64,000 bases of DNA from Erinaceus europaeus (taxonomy: Eukaryota; Chordata; Mammalia; Eulipotyphla; Erinaceidae): positions 73,055,174 to 73,119,173 of the forward strand of contig NC_080179.1 of NCBI RefSeq assembly GCF_950295315.1, read 5' to 3'. Positions 1 to 10,559 of this stretch are shown here, piece by piece. Numbering within the stretch: position 1 is the first letter of the stretch; each line of letters opens with the position of its first letter. The position numbers and the translations under genes are program-made. Below the pieces are notes generated by a model. That model had not been told where the DNA came from. It saw nothing but the letters and a program-made list of their open reading frames with translations, and ran no database searches.

Positions 1-716
1 TAGGAATCCTAGCAATAACTCTGGTGGCCAGTCAAAAATAACATAAAAACACATATTTCTATTTATTTATATGGTTCATATGAGATAACTTACTACAAAT
101 ACCACTTTCCTCTTTTCTTCAACTTAGTAATGATTTTGCTGGTCTACTCCACTTGTGCTCTTATATATTTCAGCCAATGTTGAGCATAGGTGAACTTGGA
201 GTGAACAGTAAATATTTCTGTAAACCTTTTAAATAGTATTTAGTAATATTCTGCACAATATGAATGCCTTTGCATTTTTGTTATTGAAAATTTGCCTTCT
301 TTAAATTCTCCTTTGCTTTGCTTTTCCCTGATACAAAGTACACAGTGCTTGAAATATATATATTAATGGCATGAATGCCCCCCAAAAGCTACTCTTCCAA
401 ATTACAAATTCTGTTACCACAGAAGAATGATTCACAATCTGATGTTATTTTCTCCCATCTTATTTCTTTCAGTGAATCACTTAACTTAGAAAGTTATTAT
501 TTTTTAATGAAGTATGATTTATTTGGGGATAAATTTTAGTATTTCCATTTTTTTCTTTAGATTAGGTGGTTATGTTTCATAGGGTACCTTAGTTGGAGAG
601 CAACAAACTGAGATCGCTTATAATATTAAAGTAATTCGTAGACCTGTGTTCATGTTCATATAAAATTTGACAGCTCATTAAGAATAAAGTGGTATAGAAA
701 TCACCTAATTTTAATA
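1..716. other. Unique AT-rich intron DNA
   Basis: No repeat, coding or RNA signature recognised. Confidence 0.5.
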
Positions 717-932
717 TTTTTATTTTTTCCATTTTATTTGATAGGACAGAAAGATATTGAGAGAGGAGGGGGAGATAGAGAGGGAGACAGAAAGACACCT
801 GCAGAACTGCTTCAACTCTTGTGACATGACCCTCCTGGAGGTGGGGAGCCAGGGGCTCAAACTGGGATGCTTAAATTGGTCCTTGTGCTTTGTGCTGTGT
901 GTGCTTAACCCGGTGCACCACTGCCTGGCCCC
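717..932 (-). mobile_element. SINE, family C, antisense
   Basis: Read on the minus strand, the head is GGCCAGGCAGTGGTGCACCGGG, followed by a degenerate B box and a CTGCAGGTGTCT-type body with a pyrimidine-rich 3' half. Many point differences suggest an old copy. Confidence 0.8.
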
Positions 933-1013
933 ACAATTTGATACTTTTATGCAATAAAATAACTTACAAGAAATAAGCAAAGCTAAAAACCATTGCAAGT
1001 AAGAATCATAACT

Positions 1014-1135
1014 AGGGGACTAGAAAATAGCTCTCCTGAGAAAGTTTCTGTCCTTGTTCTCATCCACCCCTCTTTGTACTGAGGGAAGCTTTGGTGCTGT
1101 AGAGTCTATTCTGTGTCCCTTAGTCTCTCTTTTTA
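1014..1135 (+). mobile_element. SINE, family F, degraded fragment
   Basis: AAAATAGCTCTCCTGAG near the start and GAGGGAAGCTTTGGTGCTGTAGAGTCT further on match the F body (GAAGGAAGCTTTGGTGCTGTGGTCTCT). The 3' tail is missing. Confidence 0.5.
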
Positions 1136-2960
1136 TCTGAGAAGTGAAACCCTAGCAACAGCAAAGGGAAAAAAAATGGTATTCTTAGGCATTTGCTTAC
1201 TTATTTGCTTTTTAAAAATTTTCATGATCCAAAGAATCTTAATATGTTCAACATATATCCTTCAATGCTGTTTTGAGTCACAAATTTGCACAGCCTTTGA
1301 ACAAGGAGCTTGTCCGGTTTCTTTGCGTCATTCTAGCTTCTGTGCGTCAAACTTTACTCCTTAAAAACTTGTCAAATGTAGTCGCCAGCTATTTAACTTA
1401 TAAGAAGCTGTAGCAAAAGAAATATGTGACCTACATTTATGGCCCTGTGACTTTTTTTTTTACTCTCTAAAATTCACTTGAAAAACAACACTTTCTAGCC
1501 ATGCCTTATTTTGGTCCACATTCTTTGCCTGAATAACTGTAATAAAATAGGACTAAACAAATCTTATTAGGCAATTTCATTGCAGCCATCTGTTCATTTA
1601 TGCCATACAGCTGGAATCTAGGTTTATCTGTCCTCTCCCTTTAGAGCTTCCTTAGCAAATACGTGGATAATCAGAACAACAAGGTATTTCTTTTTCTGTC
1701 GGTTGGACTCCCTTCCTCCCCTTCAAAGTAGAGCTACAACAATGATCAGGTAGATGGTGGAGCCACAGAAGAGAGTTCAAATGGAGTTGGAACTTAACTA
1801 GGTAGCTTGTTCAAGATGATCCCAATGACAGGGGAGATAATTAAACTGAGCATTCAGAGTCAAAAGGGAGCAGATGGGCAGAGACTTGATCAGCTCCAGA
1901 GCAGATCATAATCCAGGAAAGAGGATTGTTGTCAGGAGCCCCCATGCCTGGAACTATTGTTTGGGACTAAAGGATCAGATCACAGATGTGTTTGACAGTT
2001 TCCTGAGTACTCATGGACTAAGCCTAGGCAAGGTTGGCACTTAGGACCCTCTGACTTCCCTTGTAAATCCTACAGATTCTCCACTTCATTTGAGAGACTT
2101 TAAAGGAAGACAGTCTTCTTGTGATTCATGGGTCACTTGTTTTTGTATTTTTTTTCTCCAAACTGGTATTGCCCATTTTATTATATTGTATTGGAATGTA
2201 AACACAGTTACTGAGCAGTAAATAGTGATTTTCCTTACCCATTGATTACTTAGAGCATGTTGATGTAAGAAATGTATTGATTTGTACAAAGCCCTAGCTT
2301 AAAAAATGGAGCAGATGGGTTTGTAAAGGTTTACTCAAAATCAATATAAATTAGATTGCTGCTCCCTAGTAAAATGGATTATAAGTTTGAATGGCTATTT
2401 TCTTGAACCTAATGTGATAGAATGTTGTATAAGGCAATCTGTTAAGGTGTGATGACTGAAAAGGCAGCTGTTGATCTCAATCAAGAAACTAGTGATTTAA
2501 TGAGCATCAGTCTAAAATCTATGAGGGGAACATATTGTATTTCTGAAAAAATGCAGTTAATGGATTTAAGCAAATCTCTGAAAGAAATCCTCGGCAATAG
2601 ATCTTGTAAAAATAAAAAAGAAGAGAAGAAACGTGATCTTGTTTTGAGTTGTGCAGCATTGCATCTCTTCCTAGATTGTTTGCACATAGTCATATGTACA
2701 CACGGTACAATGGCTTCATCATTGCATGTTTTTGGATGCTATAGTGATGACTGGATGGCTTCAGGTAAAGGGAGACCATTAACATTTACTGTATCCATGT
2801 TCACTGCTGCTGGTTACAGTGTAAAGAGAATGATCATCTATGCACAGTCTATTGACTCTCAGGCTTCTCCTTTCCTTTGAAACGTCCATTTATTTGTGAT
2901 CCTGTATATTACATAGTGAGTTGATTTTATTTTATTTTATTGAAGGGTTGTCAGTTTACA
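1136..2960. other. Intron DNA, no recognised repeat or gene
   Basis: About 1.8 kb without SINE or L1 signatures. 1733-2060 is less AT-rich than its surroundings but I cannot identify it. An ORF at 2449-2880 (143 codons) has no recognisable domain and is treated as chance. Confidence 0.4.
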
Positions 2961-2964
2961 GTAT

Positions 2965-3525
2965 AGTCTTTTTTTTCTAATTAAACCATTTTTATTAGGG
3001 GAAATAATGATTTACAACATTGTCGTCACATATGTATAGTTTCTTCTCCCATGGTAAGTATCAACACACCGCACCCGTTACCAACTGTCATCTTTTTATA
3101 TATCATATCTTTCATTTTTTATTTAAGATAGGAGACATTAACAAAACCATAGGATAAGACATTAACAAAACCATAGGATAACAAAACCATAGGATAAACC
3201 ACCCGATCTCCATATTCCATCCCCTCCCCTGATAGCTTTCCTGTTCTTTAACCCTTTGGGAATATGGACCCAGGGTCATTGTGAGTTGCAGAAGGTGGAA
3301 GGTCTGGCTTCTGTAATTGCTTCCCCGCTGAACATGGGCATTGACTGGTTGGTCCATACTCCCAGTCTGTTTCTCTCTTTCCCTAGTAGGGTGGGGCTCT
3401 GGGGAAGCGGAGCTCCAGGACACATTGGTGGGGTCGTCTGTCCAGGGAAGTCTGGTCAGCATCATGCTGGCATCTGGAACCTGGTGGCTGAAAAGAGAGT
3501 TAACATACAAAGCCTAACCATCTCA
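2965..3525 (-). mobile_element. L1 3'UTR fragments, antisense
   Basis: 2965-3105 resembles an older L1 3' end (TTTTTATTAGGGG... on the + strand). From 3109 the hedgehog L1 3'UTR begins with a T-rich tail complement, followed by the conserved blocks CTGATAGCTTTCCTGTTC, GACCCAGGGTCATTGTG and GGAACCTGGTGGCTGAAAAG. The copy stops near 3515, so it is strongly 5'-truncated. Confidence 0.8.
3134..3197 (-). repeat. 2.7-copy 24-bp tandem repeat in an L1 tail
   Basis: The unit GACATTAACAAAACCATAGG plus ATAA occurs twice in full (3134-3157, 3158-3181) and once in part. Other L1 copies in the window have it once, so this is a local expansion. Confidence 0.9.
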
Positions 3526-3614
3526 TCCATCTTTAAAGCACTACTCTTTCATCATTCTTGTCTTCCATTTATGACTTAGATTTTTCTCAATTTTTATTTG
3601 TTTCCACTCTTTTT

Positions 3615-3880
3615 AAAATGTTTATTTATTTATTTTTATTTATTTATTCCCTTTTGTTGCCCTTGTTTTATTGTTGTAGTTATTATTGTCATTGTTGATG
3701 TTGTTGTTGTTGGATAGGACAAAGAAAAATGGAGAGAGGAGGGGAAGACAGAGAGAGGGAGAGAAAGACAGACACCTGCAGACCTGTGAAGCGACTCCCC
3801 TGCAGGTGGGGAGCCAGGGCTCAAACCAGGATCCTTATGCAGCTATTTTCACTTTGTGCTGCGCTACTGCCCAACTCCCT
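3615..3880 (-). mobile_element. SINE, family A, antisense
   Basis: Near-complete element with the AATAAATAAA-type tail on the left and head GGGAGTTGGGCAGTAGCGCAGC on the right. The direct repeats TTTCCACTCTTTTTA and TTTTCACTCTTTTTA flank it as a target-site duplication (TSD). Part of the body between the two GTGAAGC motifs is deleted. Confidence 0.88.
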
Positions 3881-3984
3881 TGTTTTCACTCTTTTTAGAG
3901 GAGTGCTTTGAAATACATCAATGACATTTGTTTTATCTTAGGGTGGTATAATTATCCTAATCATTTATTCTATGGATTTCTTTT

Positions 3985-4114
3985 TCTTTTTTTTGAGATT
4001 TAAGAGAGAGAGAGAAGAACAGAGTACTACCATTCTGGCACATGCAGTGTTAGGGATTGAACTCAGAATCTTTTGCTTGAAAGTCCAGTGCTTTTATGTA
4101 CCACACTATCTTAC
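3985..4114 (-). mobile_element. SINE, family B, antisense
   Basis: AGAGAGAGAGAGAAGAACAG, CATTCTGGCACATG, GGGATTGAACTCAGAATC and TTGAAAGTCCAGTGCTTT are the complements of the B tail, body, B box and anticodon-arm region. Confidence 0.75.
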
Positions 4115-4128
4115 AAGTAGTGTATTCT

Positions 4129-4472
4129 TTTTTTAAAATGTTTTCTTTTTTAAATTTTTAAAATATTTATTCATTTATTTATTTATTTTCCCTTTTGTTG
4201 GCCTTGTTGTTTTATTGTTGTAGTTATTGTTGTTCTTATTAATGTTGTTGTTGGATAGGACAGAGAGAAATGGAGAGAGGAGGGGTAGACAGAGAGGGGG
4301 AAAGAAAGAAAGACACCTGCAGACCTGCTTCACCGCCTGTGAAGCGAACACCCCCCCGCCCCCCACCCCCCTTGCAGGTGGGGAGCCCGGCGCTGGAACC
4401 CGGATCCTTAACGCTGGTCCTTGCTCTCTGCGCCACATGCGATTAACCCGCTGCGCTACCGCCCGACTCCCC
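4129..4472 (-). mobile_element. SINE, family A, antisense, with perfect TSD
   Basis: A full-length element flanked by an exact 14-bp direct repeat, AAGTAGTGTATTCT (4115-4128 and 4473-4486). It contains an unusual C-rich stretch at 4351-4371 where other copies read CGACTCCCCTGCAGG, probably slippage. Confidence 0.93.
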
Positions 4473-4622
4473 AAGTAGTGTATTCTATGGATTTCTGTCA
4501 TTGAACTTAGTATTCTGCCTGTCCTAGTTGTCGATATCAATCCATCAGCTAACCACATGACCTTTTCTTAAAATTGCAGTCTTCTTGCAATCACTGTTCT
4601 GTACCCTCTGCCACATTAGAGT

Positions 4623-4647
4623 AATGAAGGAAGAAAGGAAGAAAGAA

Positions 4648-4715
<68 letters not shown>

Positions 4716-4735
4716 GAGAAAGAAAGAAAGAAAAA
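4623..4735 (+). repeat. (GAAA)n microsatellite
   Basis: About 110 nt of GAAA units with few interruptions, all purine on the + strand. Confidence 0.95.
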
Positions 4736-5394
4736 ACATAAACCCTTAAAGGAAGAAAAGAAAAAAGGCAAAGAGCAGTATGATGAACTGAATTTGTTAT
4801 GTCTAGAGTCTGAAAATAAATGCTGGCGAATTTGTCTGTAGGGAATTTATCTGTGAAGCTCTTTTAGAATAAATATGAAGGATAAAGAACAAAGTTAAAT
4901 AGAAATGTTGAATTGGCTCCTGGACTTGTCCCTTCCACATCATGTTTATGCAACTGTGTTTTTAAGTCAGCGTCTTTATTCACTGAAAACATCACGCCAG
5001 TGCTTTATCCCATCTACAAAAGAATCACATTGAAAGGCTGCTCAGTGGTTGGCATAAAAGTTTTAATCCATTTATATTCAGTTGATGAAACTAACTGGGC
5101 AGGGGTGTAAAAGTTAAACAATCTCAGTCATTTGCTTTTTAACAAATTTTTTAAAATGTAAAATGCACTTTAAAACTATCATCCCTGAGCTGAAAATTGG
5201 TTACATTAAAAGTCATTTGGATTTTGCATTGAATGGAATACAATAAAAGGTATATTGTGTTTATGAGCCAGGTAAAATGATAGTCTGTCCTCACAGAATT
5301 CAGATTATATTCAGATTTATAGGCAATAAATATTGCACAGAGAGACAAAGAATTATAATTATTATGATTATGAGATAATCTTGATTTTTTTTTC

Positions 5395-5550
5395 CTCATG
5401 GATTTGAAATTGCTCAAACTGTTAAGAGTGCAGGACTTGCCTGCCTGAGATTCCTAGTTTGAACTCTGGTGCCATATTTAACAGAGTGGTGGCTGGACTT
5501 CCATATCTCTCTCTCTCTCGCTCTCTCTCTCTCGCTCGCTCGCTCTCACT
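5395..5550 (+). mobile_element. Degraded SINE (F-like) ending in a CT/CG-interrupted microsatellite
   Basis: The body GTTTGAACTCTGGTGCCATA is followed by CTCTCTCTCGCTCTCTCTCTCTCGCTCG-type sequence from 5505. The pyrimidine tail of the SINE has probably expanded. The head is poorly preserved. Confidence 0.5.
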
Positions 5551-5667
5551 CATTGTGTGTATCTCATATGAAACTTTATCTGATCTCATATGAAATAAAA
5601 TGGATTTTGTTTTTACTTTCCCTGTTTCTTTTTTCATCAATGGAACTTTACCACTCCAGACCAGTTT

Positions 5668-5822
5668 TTTTTTTTTTTTCAGGTAGATAACAAGAGAAGA
5701 AAGAGAAAGGAATAAGCATAGCACCAAAACTTCCTTTGATATGGTCTGGAACAGGCTCAAGCCCAGTTCATACACATGAGAAACTGAGAGCATTATCCAA
5801 GCAGGCTATCTTGCTGGCCCTA
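5668..5822 (-). mobile_element. SINE, F-like, antisense
   Basis: A poly-T run and AGGTAGATAACAAGAGAAG open the left end. The right end GCAGGCTATCTTGCTGGCCC is the complement of a GGGCCAGCAAGATAGC head. Confidence 0.6.
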
Positions 5823-5892
5823 GAAACTAGATTTTTTTACTAGCAGCTCTTGAAGTATAATAATGAAGCCCCCATATTGGTAATGAAACATT

Positions 5893-6048
5893 CAGGGCAG
5901 GGAAATAGCTCACTGGGATAGTAGCTACTTTGACATGTGCACAACCGATCCCCAACTCCATCCCCATCCCTATTGCATTAAAGTAAAGCTTTGGTCCTGG
6001 GATCTCTTTCATCCTTTCTTCTCCAACTTCTCTAAATAAATACATTGA
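5893..6048 (+). mobile_element. SINE, family F
   Basis: GGGAAATAGCTCACTGGGATAG, then GCACAACCGATCCCCAACTC and GCATTAAAGTAAAGCTTTGGTCCTGG follow the F order. It ends in CTAAATAAATACATTG. Confidence 0.75.
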
Positions 6049-6054
6049 AAACAT

Positions 6055-7449
6055 TCTATGTAGTTTTGTATAACATTAACATTGTTCATTATCACCTGCC
6101 GTATGGGAAACCAGCAAAATGTATTAATTATGGAGGAGTGACCTTAGGGGTTCAAGAGAGAACATAATTTCCAGTGGCTTCCAATAAGACTGTGATAATC
6201 GTTTATTATCAATTGAGAAATAGAGCAAATTAATATCCTTAGAAAGACTTATATGGAACTAATGAAATCAGGTCACACCTAAAATGCTGTGTTTTCCGGT
6301 GATATGTTATAGAAACTAACTTTAATCAACTTTATCCTATGACTAAGTATTGCTATCCTGCCTTTTTACTATGCATTTGCAAGCTTCTGCTTTCTGAAAA
6401 ATTTAAAATCAACAACTGCCAATTCAATATTTTCAATATAAGCTCAACGTTATTTGCTTTCCATATGAGTAACAGAATTTGATCTAGTTGGGTAATTTTC
6501 TGATCTTTGCTCAACTTTTTTTTTTTCCAGAATGTGCAAAATTATCAACTTCATTCGTGTTCTGTAAACCCATTTGTTCATTCACTAAACACCCTCACTG
6601 AATCTGTTACTGTATTATGCCTTGAGGATAGAAGAATAGACATATTCTTCCCCTAATCCAATCAATCACTGGACATAAGTAATTTCAAAATAAAATTGCT
6701 TTCAATATTAACTTTCAATTTAAGCAAACCAGAGAAACATAACTAAGGCACAAAGAATAGGAAAAAAAAAACCACCTTAAGTCGTTCTGCTTATAAAATC
6801 TCTGTATTTAAAAATAAAATAAGAATCCTTGGGTGTGTGTAAAAATGTACTAACCCTGACCCCCTAAAGAAAGAGAAAGGAAAAAGGGAAACTGGCTGAA
6901 AAAAATTCAGTATAACACAATTATGTTCGCTGCTATGAGAAGATCATCCTAAAAATGGAAGGAAACTTGTCATATCCACAAAGACAAGGAAGTAATTCTT
7001 CACTCACTGGTTTTATTGTGAACAAGTAGAAACAGCCACAACTTAGCATCTCATAGCCTGTACCTTCTCTTTTCAAATATTTAATACATGCAATTAGATT
7101 GATTAGCTGACCAGCCCATCTTACTTACTGCTTAGGAAAGATTGTCTCTATTAAAAGGAAATCCTTCTTTGTAGCCAGTCTTCTGAAGGATGTCTTCAAA
7201 GTAAAGATTAATGAATTTTCCCTCTAGAGAAAGTTGACCTTTTATCAGGATGGTGAAGAGACCTAGATCTGTGTCCATTAGTGTAAAGTCTATGCTATTG
7301 ACAGCTATCCAATGCTTTTATCTTCTCCACTGCAGCACTTAAAGTATATCACTGATAAAGCTTGTTGATGTTTTGCTGTAATTAATCTCAATTAATAATG
7401 CATTAAATATTTTCTTAATGATGTGCACAAGCATCATTTAACATTGATT
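6055..7449. other. Unique AT-rich intron DNA
   Basis: 1.4 kb with no recognised mobile element, RNA gene or coding signal. Confidence 0.5.
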
Positions 7450-7463
7450 TATGCCAAAGTCTT

Positions 7464-7512
7464 GCGCTTTGTGCCACGTGTGCTTAACCCGCTGCGATAC
7501 CGCCAAACTCCC
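7464..7512 (-). mobile_element. Tailless retroposed SINE/tRNA 5' head with TSD
   Basis: On the minus strand this is only the first 49 nt of a family A element, from GGGAGTTTGGCGGTATCGCAGC to GCACAAAGCGC. It ends before the B box and has no A-rich tail. It is flanked by TATGCCAAAGTCTT (7450-7463) and TACGCCAAAGTCTT (7513-7526), a 14-bp TSD with one mismatch. That makes it a complete insertion of a truncated RNA, not a broken longer copy. This matches the published class of mammalian tailless retropseudogenes. Confidence 0.85.
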
Positions 7513-7757
7513 TACGCCAAAGTCTTTTGGATGGATTTAGTAAGACATCCTAGGCAAAGCTGTTTGTTCTCCCTTGTAATTTTGCAATTAAATATGCCTC
7601 CGTTGTCAAAAATGGGGTCATCTGACATATATATATTTCCTTTTACTTTTTTCCGTACCAGAGTACTGCTCAAGTCTGGTTTGCGGTGGTATAGGTGATT
7701 GAGCCTGGGATTTTGGAGCCTTAAGTCCTTCGGTGTAACCATTAAGATATCACTCTC

Positions 7758-8041
7758 GAGAGTCGGGTGGTGGCGCAGTGGGTTAAGCGCACGTGGCGAA
7801 AAGCACAAGGACCTGCTTAAGGATCCCAGTTCGAGCCCCCGGCTCCCCACCTGCAGGAGAGTCACTTCACAGGCAGTGAAGCAGGTCTGCAGGTGTCTAT
7901 CTTTCTCTCCCCTTCTCTGTCTTCCCATCCTCTCTCCATTTCTCTCTGTCCTATCCAACAACGACATCATCAACAACAATAATAACTACAACAACAATAA
8001 AAACAAGGGCAACAAAAACGAAATAAATAAATATTTAAAAA
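7758..8041 (+). mobile_element. SINE, family A
   Basis: Complete copy with GAGTCGGGTGGTGGCGCAGTGG head, GTTCGAGCCCC B box, CAACA-rich linker and AATAAATAAA tail. The direct repeats ATCACTCTC precede and follow it. Confidence 0.93.
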
Positions 8042-8093
8042 AATCACTCTCACTCATTTGATATTTTTATTTGAGTAAAAAAATAAGCTTCTT

Positions 8094-8390
8094 GGGAGTC
8101 AGGCTGTAGCGCAGCGTTAAGCGCAGGTGGAGTAAAGCACAAGGACCTGCTTAAGGATCCGGGTTCGAGCCCCCGGCTCCCCACCTGCAGGGGAGTCGCT
8201 TCACAGACGGTGAAGCAGGTCTGCAGGTGTCTATCTTTCTCTCCTCCTCTGTCTTCCCCTCCTCTCTCCATTTCTCTCTGTCCTATCCAACAATGATAAC
8301 AACAATAATAATTACAACAATAAAACAACAAGGGCAACAAAAGGGAATAAATAAATAAAAGTTTTAAAAAATTAAAAATAAATAAATAAA
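8094..8390 (+). mobile_element. SINE, family A
   Basis: Complete copy with a 1-2 nt deletion in the A box (GTAGCGCAGCGTTAAGC). Flanking repeats AAGCTTCTT mark the TSD. It lies about 50 bp downstream of another + strand A copy. Confidence 0.92.
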
Positions 8391-8399
8391 TAAACAAGC

Positions 8400-8630
8400 T
8401 TCTTACTTTAGTTTTTAATTACTTTCTTATAAGACCATAAGATAACAGGGGGAAAATTCCACACCACTCCCACCACCAAAGTTTTGTGTCCCTGTGCCTC
8501 CTGTGATAACCATAGTAGTTCCAAGGTCTTAGAGATACATTGACTACCCCTTTTTGTTTTTAGTTCATGTATTTCAACCCTCTGCATTACACATAGGAGT
8601 GAAACCATTCAGTCTTTGCTCATCATTCAC
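8400..8630 (-). mobile_element. Old L1 3'UTR fragment, antisense
   Basis: CCACACCACTCCCACCACCAAAG and CATAGTAGTTCCAAGG recur in the older L1 tail at 50755-51115. Divergence is high. Confidence 0.6.
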
Positions 8631-8635
8631 TTTTT

Positions 8636-8722
8636 TAAAAAAATTATTTATTTAATTTATTTATTCCCTCTTGTTGCCCTTATTGTTTTATTGGTGTAGT
8701 TGTTGTTGTTATTGACGTGGAG
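8636..8722 (-). mobile_element. SINE, family A, antisense tail fragment
   Basis: TTTATTTATTCCCTCTTGTTGCCC and the GTTGTTGTTATTG linker are the tail complement of A. The rest is replaced by the GAA tract that begins at 8717. Confidence 0.8.
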
Positions 8723-8788
8723 GAGGAGGAGAAAGAAGAAGAAGAAGAAGAAGAAGAAGAAGAAGAAGAAGAAGAAGAAGAAGAAGAA

Positions 8789-8820
<32 letters not shown>

Positions 8821-8881
8821 AGAGGAAGAAGAAGAGGAAGAAGAGGAAGAAGAGGAAGAAGAGGAAGAAGAGGAAGAAGAG

Positions 8882-8913
<32 letters not shown>

Positions 8914-8996
8914 AGAAGAAGAAGAAGAAGAAGAAGAAGAAGAAGAAGAAGAAGAAGAAGAAGAAGAAGAAGAAGAAGAAGAAGAAGAGAAGGGAG
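8717..8996 (+). repeat. (GAA)n polypurine tract with GAGGAA interruptions
   Basis: About 275 nt of GAA units. The central 8811-8900 part alternates GAA and GAG, giving a higher-order GAAGAAGAG pattern. The + strand is almost entirely purine. It grew from the SINE tail next to it. Long ORFs here in all frames are low-complexity artefacts. Confidence 0.97.
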
Positions 8997-9118
8997 GGGG
9001 AGAGCACCGTACTGCTTGGCTCTGACCTGTGGTGATAACCCTGTCCGAGCCTGGGACCCCTGAGACCCCAGGCATGCCTGTCTGATGTGCTGCCACTTCA
9101 CTATCTCCTCAACCTCAG
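8997..9118 (-). mobile_element. SINE, family D, antisense fragment
   Basis: GAGCACCGTACTGCTTGGCTCTGACC and GGTGATAACC...GACCCCTGAGACCCCAGGCATG are complements of the D segment CAGAGCTGAGCAGTGCTCTGG and its B box. Confidence 0.65.
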
Positions 9119-9276
9119 GAAGCATCATTTTTATCTTCCTGAGAAAGACTAAGGTTTTATAATCATTTCTATGTCTCATGAATGAGAGTATGATGAGTAG
9201 AGATGATCAGTAGATGTTTAACTGATGGATTAATTTTTACTGTGGAAGTGCTGTTTTATGAGACTGTGTCAGAGCA

Positions 9277-9395
9277 CTTGGGAGATGACTCACTGAGTCG
9301 AGTGCACACCATGCGCTCAAAGACCTGGGCTGGAACCCCAAGCCACCACAAGAGAAGCATTATGAGCAGTAGAACAGCAGGGCAGTAATGTGGTC
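9277..9395 (+). mobile_element. SINE, F-like, running into a pyrimidine tract
   Basis: TTGGGAGATGACTCACTGAGTCGAG resembles an F head and GGGCTGGAACCCCAAGCC its B box. The CTCTCTC tail continues into the tract at 9397. Confidence 0.55.
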
Positions 9396-9396
9396 T

Positions 9397-9765
9397 TGTT
9401 CTCTCTCTCCCTCTCTCCCCTCTCCCCTCTCCCCTCTCCCCTCTCCTCTCCCCTCTCCTCTGCCCTCTCCTCTCTCTCTCTCTCCCTCTCTCCCTCTCTC
9501 TCCTCTCTCCTCTCTCCTCTCTCCTCTCTCCTCTCCCTCTCCTCTCTCTCTCTCTCCTCTCTCTCTCCCCCTCTCTCTCTTCCTCTCTCTCTTCCTCTCT
9601 CCCTCTCTCCTCTCTCACTTTCTCTTCCTCTCTCCCTCTCTCCTCTCTCTCTCTCTTCCTCTGTCCCTCTCTCCCTTTCTCCCGCTCTCCTCTCTCCTCT
9701 CTCCCCTCTCTCTCCTCTCCTCTCCTCTCCTCTTCTCTCCTCTTCTCTCCTCTTCTCTCCTATTC

Positions 9766-9800
<35 letters not shown>
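9397..9800 (+). repeat. Polypyrimidine (CT/CCT/CCCCT)n tract
   Basis: About 400 nt nearly free of purines on the + strand, with sub-blocks of CTCCC, TCTCCTC, TCTTCC and finally pure CT. The predicted Ser/Leu/Pro and Arg/Glu-rich ORFs are artefacts. Confidence 0.97.
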
Positions 9801-9801
<1 letters not shown>

Positions 9802-9849
9802 ATACCTGGAAAAAAAGGAATATATGCAAAGGAAGGGCATGGATCAATA

Positions 9850-9965
9850 GGTAGACCGTTGATCACACTTGCTTGAAATTTCCAATTTGATCAGCATGAC
9901 CTGTACCAAAGTGATGTTTTGGTCTCTCTGTCTGTCTTTCTCTCTTTCTCAAACTTAATAAATGA
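9850..9965 (+). mobile_element. Probable degraded SINE
   Basis: CAGCATGACCTGTACCAAAGTGATGTTTTGGTCTCTCTGTC fits the B-type body and CTTAATAAATGAAAT fits a tail. The head is unclear. Confidence 0.4.
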
Positions 9966-10263
9966 AATACACCTTCCAAAGACTTTTTTTAAAGACTATG
10001 TTGTCTCAGGGGGTACATGTTTACATCTTTCCAAAATATGTCAGCACAAAATATTCTGCACCAATATGTCATTTTCCCTCTTAACCTCTTCGCCTTCTGA
10101 ACCTCTCTCATTAGGAATCTAAGATCTGTAGGTACAGTGTGTTTACTTCATGTCTCATCTTGTCTCTTCCCTTGCTGTGTTTCTTAATTCTCACACATGA
10201 GTAAAATTATCCATTAAAATGTACATTTTTAATGGTAGGCGTGTATTAAGAATTGTCTAAAGT

Positions 10264-10480
10264 CAGGGAGTCGGTAGTGGTACATCTGGTTGAACACACA
10301 TATTACCATGCTCGAAGACTCAGATTCAAGCTCCCAGTCTCTACCTGCAGGGATGGGGGTGGGGGGGTGGGGAGACAGTGCTTCAGGTTTTTACACTTCT
10401 CTCTCCTCTACTTTGCCCTCACCTCTCAGTTTCTCTCTGCCCCATCAAAGAAAGTAAAAAAAAAAAAAAAAAAAAAAAAC
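10264..10480 (+). mobile_element. SINE, family C
   Basis: GGGAGTCGGTAGTGGTACATCTGG head, CTCTACCTGCAGGGATGGGGG body, a C/T-rich 3' half and a poly-A run at 10457-10480. A degraded 3' module (GGTGGCCAGGAGAGGTGG...) follows. Confidence 0.85.
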
Positions 10481-10559
10481 GGTGGCCAGGAGAGGTGGAT
10501 ACATAGCACTGCACCAAATATCCAGTGACAGTCCTGGTGTCACTTGAAAAGATGAAATG

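Noticed and set aside
2449..2880. 143-codon + strand ORF outside obvious repeats
   Set aside because: No domain, signal peptide or recognisable similarity. An ORF of this length is expected once or twice by chance in 64 kb read in six frames.
7757..8395. tRNA genes suggested by good A and B boxes in SINE heads
   Set aside because: The tRNA-like regions do not fold as complete tRNAs by eye and are joined to SINE bodies and tails with TSDs.
8657..9179. Several overlapping ORFs of Glu, Lys, Ser, Leu or Phe repeats
   Set aside because: They are translations of the GAA tract in different frames.
8717..9800. CRISPR-like array or satellite
   Set aside because: There are no spacers. These are simple-sequence tracts, and the remaining context is mammalian.
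9256..9876. Ser/Leu/Pro-rich and Arg/Glu-rich ORFs on both strands
   Set aside because: Low-complexity translation of the CT-rich tract.
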